Source of the DNA: an uncultured Lachnospiraceae bacterium
Lineage (GTDB): Bacteria > Bacillota > Clostridia > Lachnospirales > Lachnospiraceae
DNA length: 23,778 nucleotides
Direction: 5' to 3'
NCBI GenBank assembly: GCA_910578175.1
Contig: CAJTPF010000024.1
Coordinates: 1 to 23,778, forward strand
Shown: in pieces, positions 5,279 to 12,392 of the stretch
Numbering within the stretch: the first letter of the stretch is position 1
How the letters are laid out: every line of letters starts with the position of its first letter
Notes under the pieces: generated by a model
Told to the model about the DNA's origin: nothing
Seen by the model: the letters and a program-made list of their open reading frames with translations, nothing else
Databases searched by the model: none
Position numbers and translations under genes: made by a program

Positions 5279-7501
5279 TTATGAATTCTCCATATTTAAC
5301 TCCAGTATTCTCTGTTTCAGCCCGGAATATCGTTTCTGCTCGCTATAATTTTCCGCCATCTGCACAAAACTGTCCGGCAATCCTACCAGACATACGCATT
5401 TTTTTGCCCGGGTCACCGCCGTATACAGCAGATTCCGGTTCATCAGCATACGTGGTCCCGGATATACAGGCATTACAACTGCAGGATATTCGCTTCCCTG
5501 GGACTTATGGATGGTAACCGCATATGCCAGTTCCAGTTCATCCAGCTGTTTAAACGTATAGGTTACGAATTTGTTTTCTTCAAATTCCACTTCCATGTAT
5601 TCCGTATAAGCGTTTATATGGCGAATGGTTCCCATATCTCCGTTAAATACCCCAAGTCCCTTTTCATAGGCAATGCCGTATTGATTTCTCATCTCCCATT
5701 CCAGCTCATAATCATTTTTTATCTGCATGACTTTGTCGCCTTCCCGAAAAACGGTTCCTGATATTTCTTTCTCCGTTTTTTTCCGGTCCGGGGGATTCAG
5801 ATACTTCTGCAGGATCCCGTTAAGCCTTTCCACTCCCAGCACCCCTTTTCTTGTAGGCGTCAACACCTGTATTTCATTGATATCCGCCTCCACATAAGGC
5901 GGAAGTTTTTCTTTCAGCAGCGTTAAAACTGCAGATATGATCGAATCCGCATCCTGCCGCTTTATAAACAGAAAATCTTTGCTTCTTTTGGCCAGATCCA
6001 CAATTTCACCTTTATTAATCTTATGAGCATTAAGCACTATGTCACTGGTTGCCGCCTGTCGGAATATTTTTGTCAGACGCACCACACGAAAGATACCGCT
6101 CCGGATAATATCTTTTAAAACATTTCCGGGTCCTACCGAGGGAAGCTGATTGACGTCTCCCACCAGTATCAGCCGTGTTCCGGCTGTCACGGCTTTTAAA
6201 AGAGACTGCGTCAGAAAAATATCCGCCATGGACATTTCGTCAATGATAATGACATCCGCTTCCAAAGGATTTAATTCATTTCTTTCAAAAGCTCCGCCTC
6301 CGCCTTTTTCCGGGTCTCCGTTCAGTTCCAGAAGCCTGTGGATCGTCCGGGCTTCCCGGCCCGCCGCCTCTTTCATACGTTTGGCCGCCCTTCCGGTAGG
6401 CGCTGCCAGTAAGATTTCCATTCCTTCGCTTTCAAAGAATTTAATGATGGTATTTATGGTAGTAGTCTTTCCAGTTCCCGGGCCGCCCGTAATGACCAGC
6501 AGTCCGCAGCGAACGGCTTCCATTACCGCCTGCTCCTGAAGCTCGTCCAGAACCACGCCCTCTCTGTCTTCTATCTTTCTCAGTTTTTCCCTGACTTTGG
6601 GTTCATCAATTTCCGTACTGATATTCAGATCGGAAAGATATCTGGCAATCCCCAGTTCACAATAATAAAAGCTGTTGGCATAAACTTGCTTCTCGCCGTC
6701 TTCTTCCCGGATGACGATACGGTTTTCAATGGCCAGATCCATGAGATGTTTATCCAGGTCTACCTCCGTCAGATTTAATAATTCTCCTGCTTTGCATTGC
6801 AGTTCTTTATACGGAAGGTAAACGTGTCCTCCTGCTGATGCCTGCAGCAACGCATACTGAAGCCCGCTCTTGATGCGAAAATCAGAATCCGAATTGATTC
6901 CTACGCGGGAAGCAATTTCGTCTGCGATCTTAAAACCGATGCCATCTATATCGTCCGCCATTTTATATGGATTCATTTTGATCACATCATACAGGCCGGG
7001 ACCATAAAAATTATATATTTTTACACCCAGAGACATATTGATTCCATATTGCTGGAGAAAGATCATAACCTTCCGCATATCCTTCTTCTCTTCCATCTGC
7101 TCAGAAATTTCCATTGCTTTCTTCAATGTTATCCCTTTGACTTCCGCCAGGCGTTCCGGTTCTTCTTCCATTATGCGAAAGGTTTCTTTTTTAAATTTAT
7201 TTACGATCTTGGTCGCAGTGGCCAGTTTGATTCCCTTAATGGCGCCAGACCCCAGATAACGTATCATGGATATCTCGTCTTCCGGAACCATTATCTCATA
7301 TTCCCTGACATTTAACTGTTCGCCATAGGTCTGATGTTCGGTAAAATCTCCCCGTACCTCTATATATTCTCCTTCATTTATAAAATGAAAAATGCCTACA
7401 CAGGTCACTTCCCCGCTTTCAGCAGCAAGTTCCATAACCGTGTAGCCATTGTCTGAATTTCTGTATACTATTTTTTCAATATATCCCTGTATCACTTCCA
7501 T
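5279..7501 (-). CDS. recD2: RecD2-type ATP-dependent DNA helicase
   Basis: A 740-residue RecD-like 5'-3' helicase of the RecBC-independent RecD2 class. It has an N-terminal OB-like and helix-hairpin-helix region (residues 1-210, including the G-S-G-A-I-K-G and I-D-G-I-G-F segments). Walker A is I-T-G-G-P-G-T-G-K-T-T-T (about 338-348), Walker B is D-V-I-I-I-D-E-M-S-M-A-D (about 416-427), and the UvrD-like motif V-T-I-H-K-S-Q-G-S-E-Y lies near 675. RecD2 acts in DNA repair and replication fork handling. Length is normal for the family. AGAGGG precedes the ATG by 7 bases. It lies 21 bases downstream of the flgJ-like gene, so it is carried in the flagellar rod operon despite its unrelated role. 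Confidence 0.95.
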   Translation of the reverse strand: MEVIQGYIEKIVYRNSDNGYTVMELAAESGEVTCVGIFHFINEGEYIEVRGDFTEHQTYGEQLNVREYEIMVPEDEISMIRYLGSGAIKGIKLATATKIVNKFKKETFRIMEEEPERLAEVKGITLKKAMEISEQMEEKKDMRKVMIFLQQYGINMSLGVKIYNFYGPGLYDVIKMNPYKMADDIDGIGFKIADEIASRVGINSDSDFRIKSGLQYALLQASAGGHVYLPYKELQCKAGELLNLTEVDLDKHLMDLAIENRIVIREEDGEKQVYANSFYYCELGIARYLSDLNISTEIDEPKVREKLRKIEDREGVVLDELQEQAVMEAVRCGLLVITGGPGTGKTTTINTIIKFFESEGMEILLAAPTGRAAKRMKEAAGREARTIHRLLELNGDPEKGGGGAFERNELNPLEADVIIIDEMSMADIFLTQSLLKAVTAGTRLILVGDVNQLPSVGPGNVLKDIIRSGIFRVVRLTKIFRQAATSDIVLNAHKINKGEIVDLAKRSKDFLFIKRQDADSIISAVLTLLKEKLPPYVEADINEIQVLTPTRKGVLGVERLNGILQKYLNPPDRKKTEKEISGTVFREGDKVMQIKNDYELEWEMRNQYGIAYEKGLGVFNGDMGTIRHINAYTEYMEVEFEENKFVTYTFKQLDELELAYAVTIHKSQGSEYPAVVMPVYPGPRMLMNRNLLYTAVTRAKKCVCLVGLPDSFVQMAENYSEQKRYSGLKQRILELNMENS

Positions 7502-7522
7502 AGCCGTTCCCTCTGAGTCATC

Positions 7523-7867
7523 CTATGTATTATAGTCTCTCTTCATGGACTCGTACAGCATTTTCGCCAGTCCGAGACCTTCTCCCTCTGTGGCGCTTTT
7601 TGCATATTCCTGAACCATCATATCCTTAAAGTAATCCAATGTGCCGGAAGAGGATTTTTCTTCACTCTCAGGCACCATCTTCTGCAACGCCTTAAAAATC
7701 TGCTCGGCAAAATACGCTTCAAATTCTTTACAAACTCCCATCAGCTCATCATCAGAAGCCTCAGAGTAGTCCTTTCCCAAAGATTCTTCCAGTTTTCCGG
7801 CTGAAGAATTCTTATCGGAATATATATCAAGAAGATTCTCCGAATAATTATCAATAGAAATACTCAT
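7523..7867 (-). CDS. flgJ: Flagellar rod-binding protein (FlgJ N-terminal domain type)
   Basis: A 114-residue protein consisting of the rod-binding domain only, without the muramidase domain found in proteobacterial FlgJ. Diagnostic segments are C-K-E-F-E-A-Y-F-A-E-Q-I-F-K-A-L and the C-terminal E-G-E-G-L-G-L-A-K-M-L-Y. Such proteins cap or bind the growing rod in the periplasm-equivalent space. GAGG precedes the ATG by 7 bases. It follows flgG by 29 bases in the same operon. The peptidoglycan hydrolase needed for rod passage must be encoded elsewhere. Confidence 0.88.
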   Translation of the reverse strand: MSISIDNYSENLLDIYSDKNSSAGKLEESLGKDYSEASDDELMGVCKEFEAYFAEQIFKALQKMVPESEEKSSSGTLDYFKDMMVQEYAKSATEGEGLGLAKMLYESMKRDYNT

Positions 7868-7896
7868 ATCAATACCTCGTTTCTCAGTTACTTATA

Positions 7897-8715
7897 TTAC
7901 CGCTTCAGCTGGTTTGCCTGCTGCAACATCTCATCGCTGGCAACGATCGCCTTGGAATTCATTTCATACGCTCTCTGTGCCACAATAAGATTTACCATTT
8001 CTTCCACGATCTGCACATTGGAAGATTCTATCCAGCCCTGTCTGATCACGCTTTTCTCTACCGTATCGCTTTCAGCTTCCAAAACCGGTTCGCCTGAAGC
8101 TTCCGTTGCTGCCAGAAGCGTGTCTCCTTCCTTATTTAAACCGGCCGGATTAGAGAACTGTACCAGTCCGATCTGAATATCCAGAGGTTCGTCATTGTTG
8201 GTGGCGTTCGGATAATTAAGTTTTCCGTTGGAGTCTATGGTAATCTTGGTCAGGTCATATTCTTCGGCATCCAATTCGATAGGATCGCCGTATGTATCCA
8301 GTACCGGATGTCCGTCGGAATTGGCAAGAAGCATACCATTGGTTCCGACTGCCCATCCAAATTTACCGTTTCTGGTATAATATGTTTCACCATCTGCTCC
8401 CATGATCTGAAAGAATCCTTTACCGTCAATGGCCAGATCCGTACCAATCTCCGTTTCGGTTATATTTCCCTGTCTGAATATAGATGTAATGGAAGAATTC
8501 CGTACACCCAGACCCACCTGTGCCCCGATCGGTTTTGTCTCGCCGTTGGCACTGGTAGTCTTCGCCTGTATGGTCTGATATAACAGTGACTTAAATTCAG
8601 CCGTTTCCTTTTTATATCCGATGGTATTAACATTTGCAATGTTATTGGATATCGTATCTACATTTGTCTGCTGCGAAATCATACCTGATGCCGCAGTCCA
8701 CAATGAACGCATCAT
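7897..8715 (-). CDS. flgG: Flagellar basal-body distal rod protein FlgG
   Basis: A 272-residue rod/hook family protein. The N-terminus (M-M-R-S-L-W-T-A-A-S-G-M, then N-N-I-A-N-V-N-T-I-G-Y-K) and C-terminus (S-N-V-Q-I-V-E-E-M-V-N-L-I-V-A-Q-R-A-Y-E-M-N) are the conserved coiled-coil ends of FlgG, which builds the distal rod. The length fits FlgG (about 260-275). Two consecutive ATG codons follow GGAGG; the first has the better 8-base spacing. It corresponds to B. subtilis flhP, the second of the two rod genes downstream of mbl. Confidence 0.92.
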   Translation of the reverse strand: MMRSLWTAASGMISQQTNVDTISNNIANVNTIGYKKETAEFKSLLYQTIQAKTTSANGETKPIGAQVGLGVRNSSITSIFRQGNITETEIGTDLAIDGKGFFQIMGADGETYYTRNGKFGWAVGTNGMLLANSDGHPVLDTYGDPIELDAEEYDLTKITIDSNGKLNYPNATNNDEPLDIQIGLVQFSNPAGLNKEGDTLLAATEASGEPVLEAESDTVEKSVIRQGWIESSNVQIVEEMVNLIVAQRAYEMNSKAIVASDEMLQQANQLKR

Positions 8716-8766
8716 AGTAAAATCCTCCCTTGTTTATAAAACAAAAATAATATGTATCATTTTATC

Positions 8767-9543
8767 TTACAGACTGCCTACGGTATTTACCGATTTTTCA
8801 ATCATGCTGTCTGCGGTCTGTACCGCTTTCTGATTAGCTTCAAATGCACGGGTAATGGCTATCATTTCCACCATTTCCGATACCGCATTGATATTGGACA
8901 TTTCCAGATATCCCTGGCGTACGGCTGCAACGGATTCGATTTCTTCAGCTCCCTCTACAGGAGTATACATATTTTCACCATACTTCTCCAGATAATCGTA
9001 ATTTTCAAAATCAGTTATCCCAAGGGTATCCACCAAATCGCCGTCCGCATATATATTACCCATTTCATCGACTACAACATCCGCGGCATCCGTAGGGATC
9101 GTAATCTGACCGCCTCCGTCGTTCAATACATAATCACCGTCTTTCGTCCGCAACACTCCGTCCACATCCGTGGTAAAACTGCCGTCTCTGGTATATTTCG
9201 TCATTTCCTCGCCATTTTTATTTGTAAAGGATACGGCAAAGAATCCGTTTCCGGCCAATGCAAGATCGTATGTATTGCCGGTCTCTTTAAAGGAACCCTG
9301 TTTATAATCCGTATAATTTTCGCCGATCTTGACTCCAAGGTTCATATTTCCGATTTCCTGTATCACATAACTTACAGAACTGTCTTTGATCTTGACACCC
9401 AGTACATCGTCAAACGCTCTTGACGTGGCGCCTTCTCTTTTATAGCCGGTAGTAGCGGCATTTGCAAGATTATTTGTAATCGTGTCCAGCCTATACTGCT
9501 GATTCAGCATACCTGTATAAGCCGTAAAAAGTCCTCTGACCAT
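8767..9543 (-). CDS. flgF: Flagellar basal-body rod protein, FlgF/FlgG family
   Basis: A 258-residue rod protein beginning M-V-R-G-L-F-T-A-Y-T-G-M with T-N-N-L-A-N-A-A-T-T-G-Y-K-R. It ends with S-N-I-N-A-V-S-E-M-V-E-M-I-A-I-T-R-A-F-E. It is a paralogue of the next gene (flgG) and corresponds by position to B. subtilis flhO, so FlgF (proximal rod) is the likelier name; FlgF and FlgG are hard to separate by sequence alone in Firmicutes. GGAGAAGGA precedes the ATG by 6 bases. It lies 37 bases after mbl. Confidence 0.85.
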   Translation of the reverse strand: MVRGLFTAYTGMLNQQYRLDTITNNLANAATTGYKREGATSRAFDDVLGVKIKDSSVSYVIQEIGNMNLGVKIGENYTDYKQGSFKETGNTYDLALAGNGFFAVSFTNKNGEEMTKYTRDGSFTTDVDGVLRTKDGDYVLNDGGGQITIPTDAADVVVDEMGNIYADGDLVDTLGITDFENYDYLEKYGENMYTPVEGAEEIESVAAVRQGYLEMSNINAVSEMVEMIAITRAFEANQKAVQTADSMIEKSVNTVGSL

Positions 9544-9580
9544 ACTGCGTCCTTCTCCATTCTGCCCGTTCAGGCATTTT

Positions 9581-10573
9581 TTAATCTACTGTTCCATCAC
9601 TGAGAAATTCAATAAACTTTCCGGTTCCTATGGCTACCGCAGTCATAGGGTCTTCTGCCGTCATGGTATTGATCCCTGTCTTTTCTTCTATTAATTCTTC
9701 CAGTCCCTGAAGCAGACATCCGCCTCCCGTAAGAACGATCCCCCGGTCAGCTATATCCGCTGCCAGTTCCGGCGGTGTTTTCTCCAGAACCCCGTGTACG
9801 GCTTCTACGATCTGGGAAGTGGTTTCTTTTAACGCTTCCTCGGTTTCATCCGAAGTGATGGTAATGGTCTTCGGCAGACCGGTTACCAGGTTTCTGCCTC
9901 TGACATCCAGCGTTATCACTTCTGGCCTCTTATATGCTGAGCCTATTTTTATTTTAATTTCTTCGGCTGTTCTCTCACCGATCAAAAGATTATGTTTTTT
10001 ACGCATATATCTGACGATCGCTTCATCAAAATCATCTCCGGCAACTTTAACCGATGTGCTGACAACCGTGCCGCCCAGGGATATGACTGCAATATCCGTG
10101 GTACCTCCGCCGATATCGACGATCATATTTCCGCATGGTCTGGTAATATCAATACCCGCACCGATAGCTGCAGCGATGGGTTCCTCGATAATGGCAACTT
10201 CCCGTGCGCCCGCCTGTAATGTGGCATCTTCAACTGCTTTTTTTTCCACTTCCGTAACGCCGCTTGGCACGCATACGCTGATACGCGGCTTTTTCAGTGT
10301 CCGCTTTCCCAAAGCCTTCTGAATAAAATGCTTCAGCATTTTTTCCGTAACGGTATAATCGGAAATCACACCCTGTCTCAGCGGTCTTACCGCAATAATA
10401 TTTCCTGGCGTTCTTCCGATCATCAGTCTTGCTTCCTCGCCGATAGCCTTGATTTTATTTGTATCTCTGTCAAAAGCCACAACAGAAGGCTCTTTTAAAA
10501 CAACACCTTTTCCTTTAATATATACCAAAATGCTGGCTGTTCCCAAGTCAATACCGATGTCTGTACTTAACAT
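9581..10573 (-). CDS. mbl: MreB-like cell-shape protein (Mbl)
   Basis: A 330-residue actin-like protein that forms membrane-associated filaments guiding cell-wall elongation. The phosphate-1 motif D-L-G-T-A-S-I-L-V-Y, phosphate-2 motif V-D-I-G-G-G-T-T-D-I-A-V and adenosine motif L-T-G-G-G-C-L-L-Q-G are all present and length is normal. Position next to spoIIID (divergent here) and two rod genes matches spoIIID-mbl-flhO-flhP in B. subtilis, so Mbl is preferred over MreB. AAGGAG precedes the ATG. A sigma-28-type promoter lies about 265 bases upstream and a possible sigma-A promoter (TATAAT near 10681-10686) nearer, so the gene may have both motility and housekeeping control. Confidence 0.92.
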   Translation of the reverse strand: MLSTDIGIDLGTASILVYIKGKGVVLKEPSVVAFDRDTNKIKAIGEEARLMIGRTPGNIIAVRPLRQGVISDYTVTEKMLKHFIQKALGKRTLKKPRISVCVPSGVTEVEKKAVEDATLQAGAREVAIIEEPIAAAIGAGIDITRPCGNMIVDIGGGTTDIAVISLGGTVVSTSVKVAGDDFDEAIVRYMRKKHNLLIGERTAEEIKIKIGSAYKRPEVITLDVRGRNLVTGLPKTITITSDETEEALKETTSQIVEAVHGVLEKTPPELAADIADRGIVLTGGGCLLQGLEELIEEKTGINTMTAEDPMTAVAIGTGKFIEFLSDGTVD

Positions 10574-10837
10574 GTAAATCTCCTTTCACTATATGCTCAT
10601 CTATTCCACGGCATATTCTTCAAATTCTGCCAAAAGTCTCGTTTTTTTACTACCCAGTCTAAACAGGGCAATATCTTGCTATATTATAAACAATATAACG
10701 AAAATATGGAAGAACTTTTTTTGAGATTTTTATTTTTTTTACAAAATGCTTAAATAAACAGACGACGATATGTTTTTTTTGGTACTTTAATATGTAATAA
10801 TTGAAAATAAAGCTATTCTTTTACTCTGCCGCATTTT
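10574..10837 (-). other. Long leader region of mbl, no convincing gene
   Basis: About 260 A+T-rich bases between the sigma-28 promoter and mbl. A second promoter-like TATAAT occurs near 10681-10686 with only a poor -35. A TATATT/AATATA hairpin overlaps it, and A and T tracts are frequent. A short stretch at 10601-10666 reads in a protein-like way on the minus strand but has neither a normal start codon nor a ribosome binding site. No known riboswitch signature recognised. Confidence 0.4.
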
Positions 10838-10864
10838 ATATCGGCATCTTTCCTGCTTTACTTA
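10838..10864 (-). promoter_or_regulatory. Sigma-28/sigma-D-type promoter of the mbl-flgF-flgG-flgJ-recD2 operon
   Basis: On the minus strand TAAG (10861-10864), a 15-base spacer, then GCCGATAT (10838-10845). The -10 is an exact match to the known sigma-D consensus and the -35 matches 3 of 4 at the correct distance. It would give a leader of about 260 bases before mbl. No other gene lies between it and mbl. Confidence 0.75.
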
Positions 10865-10942
10865 ATCATAAAATCAGAATACCGAAAATTACCTTTTTGC
10901 AAAAAAATATCGAGTTTTCACACTTTCGACACAATTAATCGT

Positions 10943-10948
10943 TATAAT
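10943..10948 (+). promoter_or_regulatory. Possible -10 box of a plus-strand transcript upstream of spoIIID
   Basis: An exact TATAAT lies 6 bases before the first of a row of hairpins. A -35 box at 17-18 bases is not convincing (CACTTT). If used, transcription would begin near 10955, exactly at the first stem (10955-10974). Confidence 0.35.
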
Positions 10949-10954
10949 GTCTTT

Positions 10955-11115
10955 GTACTGTTCTGATACAGTACCTCAAGTCCAATCCCCCTAGTTGGAC
11001 AACCAATATATACTTTGGCCGATGGGACCTCAACCATCGGCCGCCCTTGGTATTTAAAACAGCAGGAATTATTTTCATATTGTGATGTCGTACACAATAA
11101 AATAACTCCTGCTGT
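10955..11115 (+). ncRNA. Candidate structured non-coding RNA or leader upstream of spoIIID
   Basis: Four successive stems are readable. Stem 1 is GTACTGT/ACAGTAC (10955-10961 with 10968-10974). Stem 2 is GTCCAA/TTGGAC (10980-10985 with 10995-11000) around a C-rich loop. Stem 3 is GGCCGATGG/CCATCGGCC (11017-11025 with 11034-11042). Stem 4 pairs 11059-11084 with 11093-11115 in 22 pairs, with one mismatch and a 3-base bulge. ACCAA (11002-11006) can also pair with TTGGT (11047-11051) to enclose stem 3. The 7-mer ACCTCAA occurs twice, once between stems 1 and 2 and once filling the loop of stem 3. There is no ORF. I do not recognise an Rfam family by eye. Confidence 0.45.
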
Positions 11116-11156
11116 AAATTCTGTTTATCAGAAACTTATTTAAAAATATTTTCTCT

Positions 11157-11185
11157 GCATATTTACTTTTCTATCTTCATATCTT
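11157..11185 (+). promoter_or_regulatory. Sigma-E-like promoter of spoIIID
   Basis: GCATATT (11157-11163), 14 bases, then CATATCTT (11178-11185). The -35 matches the known mother-cell sigma-E consensus (kmATATT) fully; the -10 matches CATACAnT at 5 positions. spoIIID is transcribed by sigma-E in B. subtilis. The start would be near 11192, about 20 bases before the gene. Confidence 0.5.
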
Positions 11186-11213
11186 GTATAAACAAATTAA
11201 TTCAGGATACAAC

Positions 11214-11468
11214 ATGAAAGATTATATCGAAGAAAGAGCTATCAACGTGGCCGCATACATCATTGAAAATAATGCCACTGTCCGCCAGACTGCCAGGCAA
11301 TTCGGCATCAGCAAAAGCACCGTACACAAAGACGTAACCGAACGGCTCAATCATATCAATCCTTCTCTTGCTCTGGAAGCCAGAAAGGTTTTAGATATCA
11401 ACAAATCAGAACGACATATCAGGGGCGGCCTTGCCACCAGAGAAAAGTATCTGCAGAAACATACATAA
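11214..11468 (+). CDS. spoIIID: Sporulation transcriptional regulator SpoIIID
   Basis: An 84-residue DNA-binding protein that adjusts mother-cell gene expression during sporulation. It begins M-K-D-Y-I-E-E-R-A and contains the helix-turn-helix segment T-V-R-Q-T-A-R-Q-F-G-I-S-K-S-T-V-H-K-D-V, followed by the basic C-terminal helix R-H-I-R-G-G-L-A-T-R-E-K-Y. Length and motif are those of SpoIIID. I choose the ATG at 11214 because AGGA lies upstream and the protein start matches the family; an extension to 11184 would overlap the promoter. It is divergent from mbl, whereas in B. subtilis the two are co-directional. Its presence argues that the organism belongs to a spore-forming lineage, though not that it still forms spores. 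Confidence 0.95.
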   Translation: MKDYIEERAINVAAYIIENNATVRQTARQFGISKSTVHKDVTERLNHINPSLALEARKVLDINKSERHIRGGLATREKYLQKHT

Positions 11469-11472
11469 ACAA

Positions 11473-11510
11473 AAAAGATATCCAGGCAAGCCTGAATACC
11501 TATATCTTTT
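11473..11510 (+). terminator. Terminator-like hairpin after spoIIID
   Basis: AAAAGATAT (11473-11481) pairs with ATATCTTTT (11502-11510), with an inner CAGGC/GCCTG stem (11483-11487 with 11490-11494). The right arm ends in four T but is followed by five G, so it is not a textbook terminator. It starts a few bases after the spoIIID stop. Confidence 0.5.
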
Positions 11511-11517
11511 GGGGGAT

Positions 11518-11599
11518 GCCTAGTAGCAAAGCTACTAGGCTGAGTTATGAAAATGTTAAGTTGTCTACTACCTCGTCGGTAGTATGGTATTACTATACC
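11518..11599. other. Cluster of short hairpins between spoIIID and the Crp-family gene
   Basis: Three further stems follow the spoIIID terminator. They are GCCTAGTAGC/GCTACTAGGC with a three-base loop (11518-11540), ACTACC/GGTAGT (11567-11583) and GGTAT/ATACC (11586-11599). No ORF spans the stretch. The regular spacing suggests a structured RNA, or a small mobile repeat of the kind that inserts between convergent genes. It could also end the minus-strand Crp transcript. Confidence 0.35.
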
Positions 11600-11641
11600 C
11601 TTTAATTATGTCCAAATTTTGAACAAATAGCAAACATTCCA

Positions 11642-12289
11642 TTAATTATTAATACGAAAAAGTCGAAATTTGTTTTTTCTATAATCCAGTATATGTTCCG
11701 CTTTCAATTTTGACAATTCCCTTGACATGGCGCTCCTGTCTACCGACAAATAATCCGCCAGTTCCTGTCTGTCAAATGCTATTTCAAACTCATTTTTCCG
11801 GTTTATCCGAGCTTGTTCCGATAAGAATGATAAAATTTTTTCCCGTGTGTTTCTTTTTGATAAGCATTTTATCTTTCTTGTTAGATAAATATTTTTATTA
11901 CTAATGATATTTAACAGGTTTTTGATCAACAGTTTATGAACGTCACAATATTTTTCGCAAGGCCGTATGATATTCTCATATTTTATATACATAATTTCTG
12001 TTAACGCCGCAGTACAGATGTCCATTTCCAAAGACTCCCCTGCCCCTGCAAACGCCTCGCCGAATATTTCCCCTTCTCCGCATCTGGCGATTATGTTACG
12101 GTTTCCCCAAAAATCTTCATTATAAATGATAATGCTTCCTCTGACTACAATTCCGATGATCCCATCTTCCAAATCACCGGCCGTCAGTATTTTATTTTTT
12201 TCATATAATCTGTTCCACGTATCCAGACAGGTTACTAGAACTTCCTGTTCTTCCCGTGTCATTCCTTTAAACAAACTAATTTTTTCCAT
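11642..12289 (-). CDS. Crp/Fnr-family transcriptional regulator
   Basis: A 215-residue protein. The N-terminal cyclic-nucleotide-binding-like beta-barrel (about residues 10-115) contains the G-E-I-F-G-E-A-F-A segment. The C-terminal winged helix-turn-helix reads D-R-Q-E-L-A-D-Y-L-S-V-D-R-S-A-M-S-R-E-L-S-K-L. Members next to small ferredoxin genes often respond to redox or nitrosative stress (HcpR-like), but no haem or cluster ligand pattern is clear; cysteines are few and scattered. The ATG at 12287-12289 has CAGGAG about 9 bases upstream. The gene is divergent from the ferredoxin-like gene, with an 18-bp palindrome between them that probably serves both. Confidence 0.85.
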   Translation of the reverse strand: MEKISLFKGMTREEQEVLVTCLDTWNRLYEKNKILTAGDLEDGIIGIVVRGSIIIYNEDFWGNRNIIARCGEGEIFGEAFAGAGESLEMDICTAALTEIMYIKYENIIRPCEKYCDVHKLLIKNLLNIISNKNIYLTRKIKCLSKRNTREKILSFLSEQARINRKNEFEIAFDRQELADYLSVDRSAMSRELSKLKAEHILDYRKNKFRLFRINN

Positions 12290-12307
12290 TCCATATATCT
12301 CCTGAAC

Positions 12308-12325
12308 CTGTTGCAAAAGCAACAG
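12308..12325. promoter_or_regulatory. Palindromic operator between the Crp-family regulator and ferredoxin gene
   Basis: CTGTTGC-AAAA-GCAACAG is a perfect 7+4+7 palindrome. Its geometry matches half-sites of Crp/Fnr-family operators. Relative to a TATAGT -10 box at 12341-12346 for the ferredoxin gene, its centre is near -37, within a few bases of the class II activator position. On the other side it lies 18-36 bases before the regulator's start codon, which suits autoregulation. It could instead act as an RNA hairpin in the leader. Confidence 0.55.
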
Positions 12326-12392
12326 ACATTTTATATTTATTATAGTATTATCTCCATATTAAAATCAAACAAAACAAATCGGAGGTTTTTAA

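Noticed and set aside
10601..10666. Protein-like reading of 21 codons in the mbl leader (minus strand, ends in TAG).
   Set aside because: No ATG, GTG or TTG start and no ribosome binding site. CTG would be needed without support from an upstream AGGAGG, unlike comFC.
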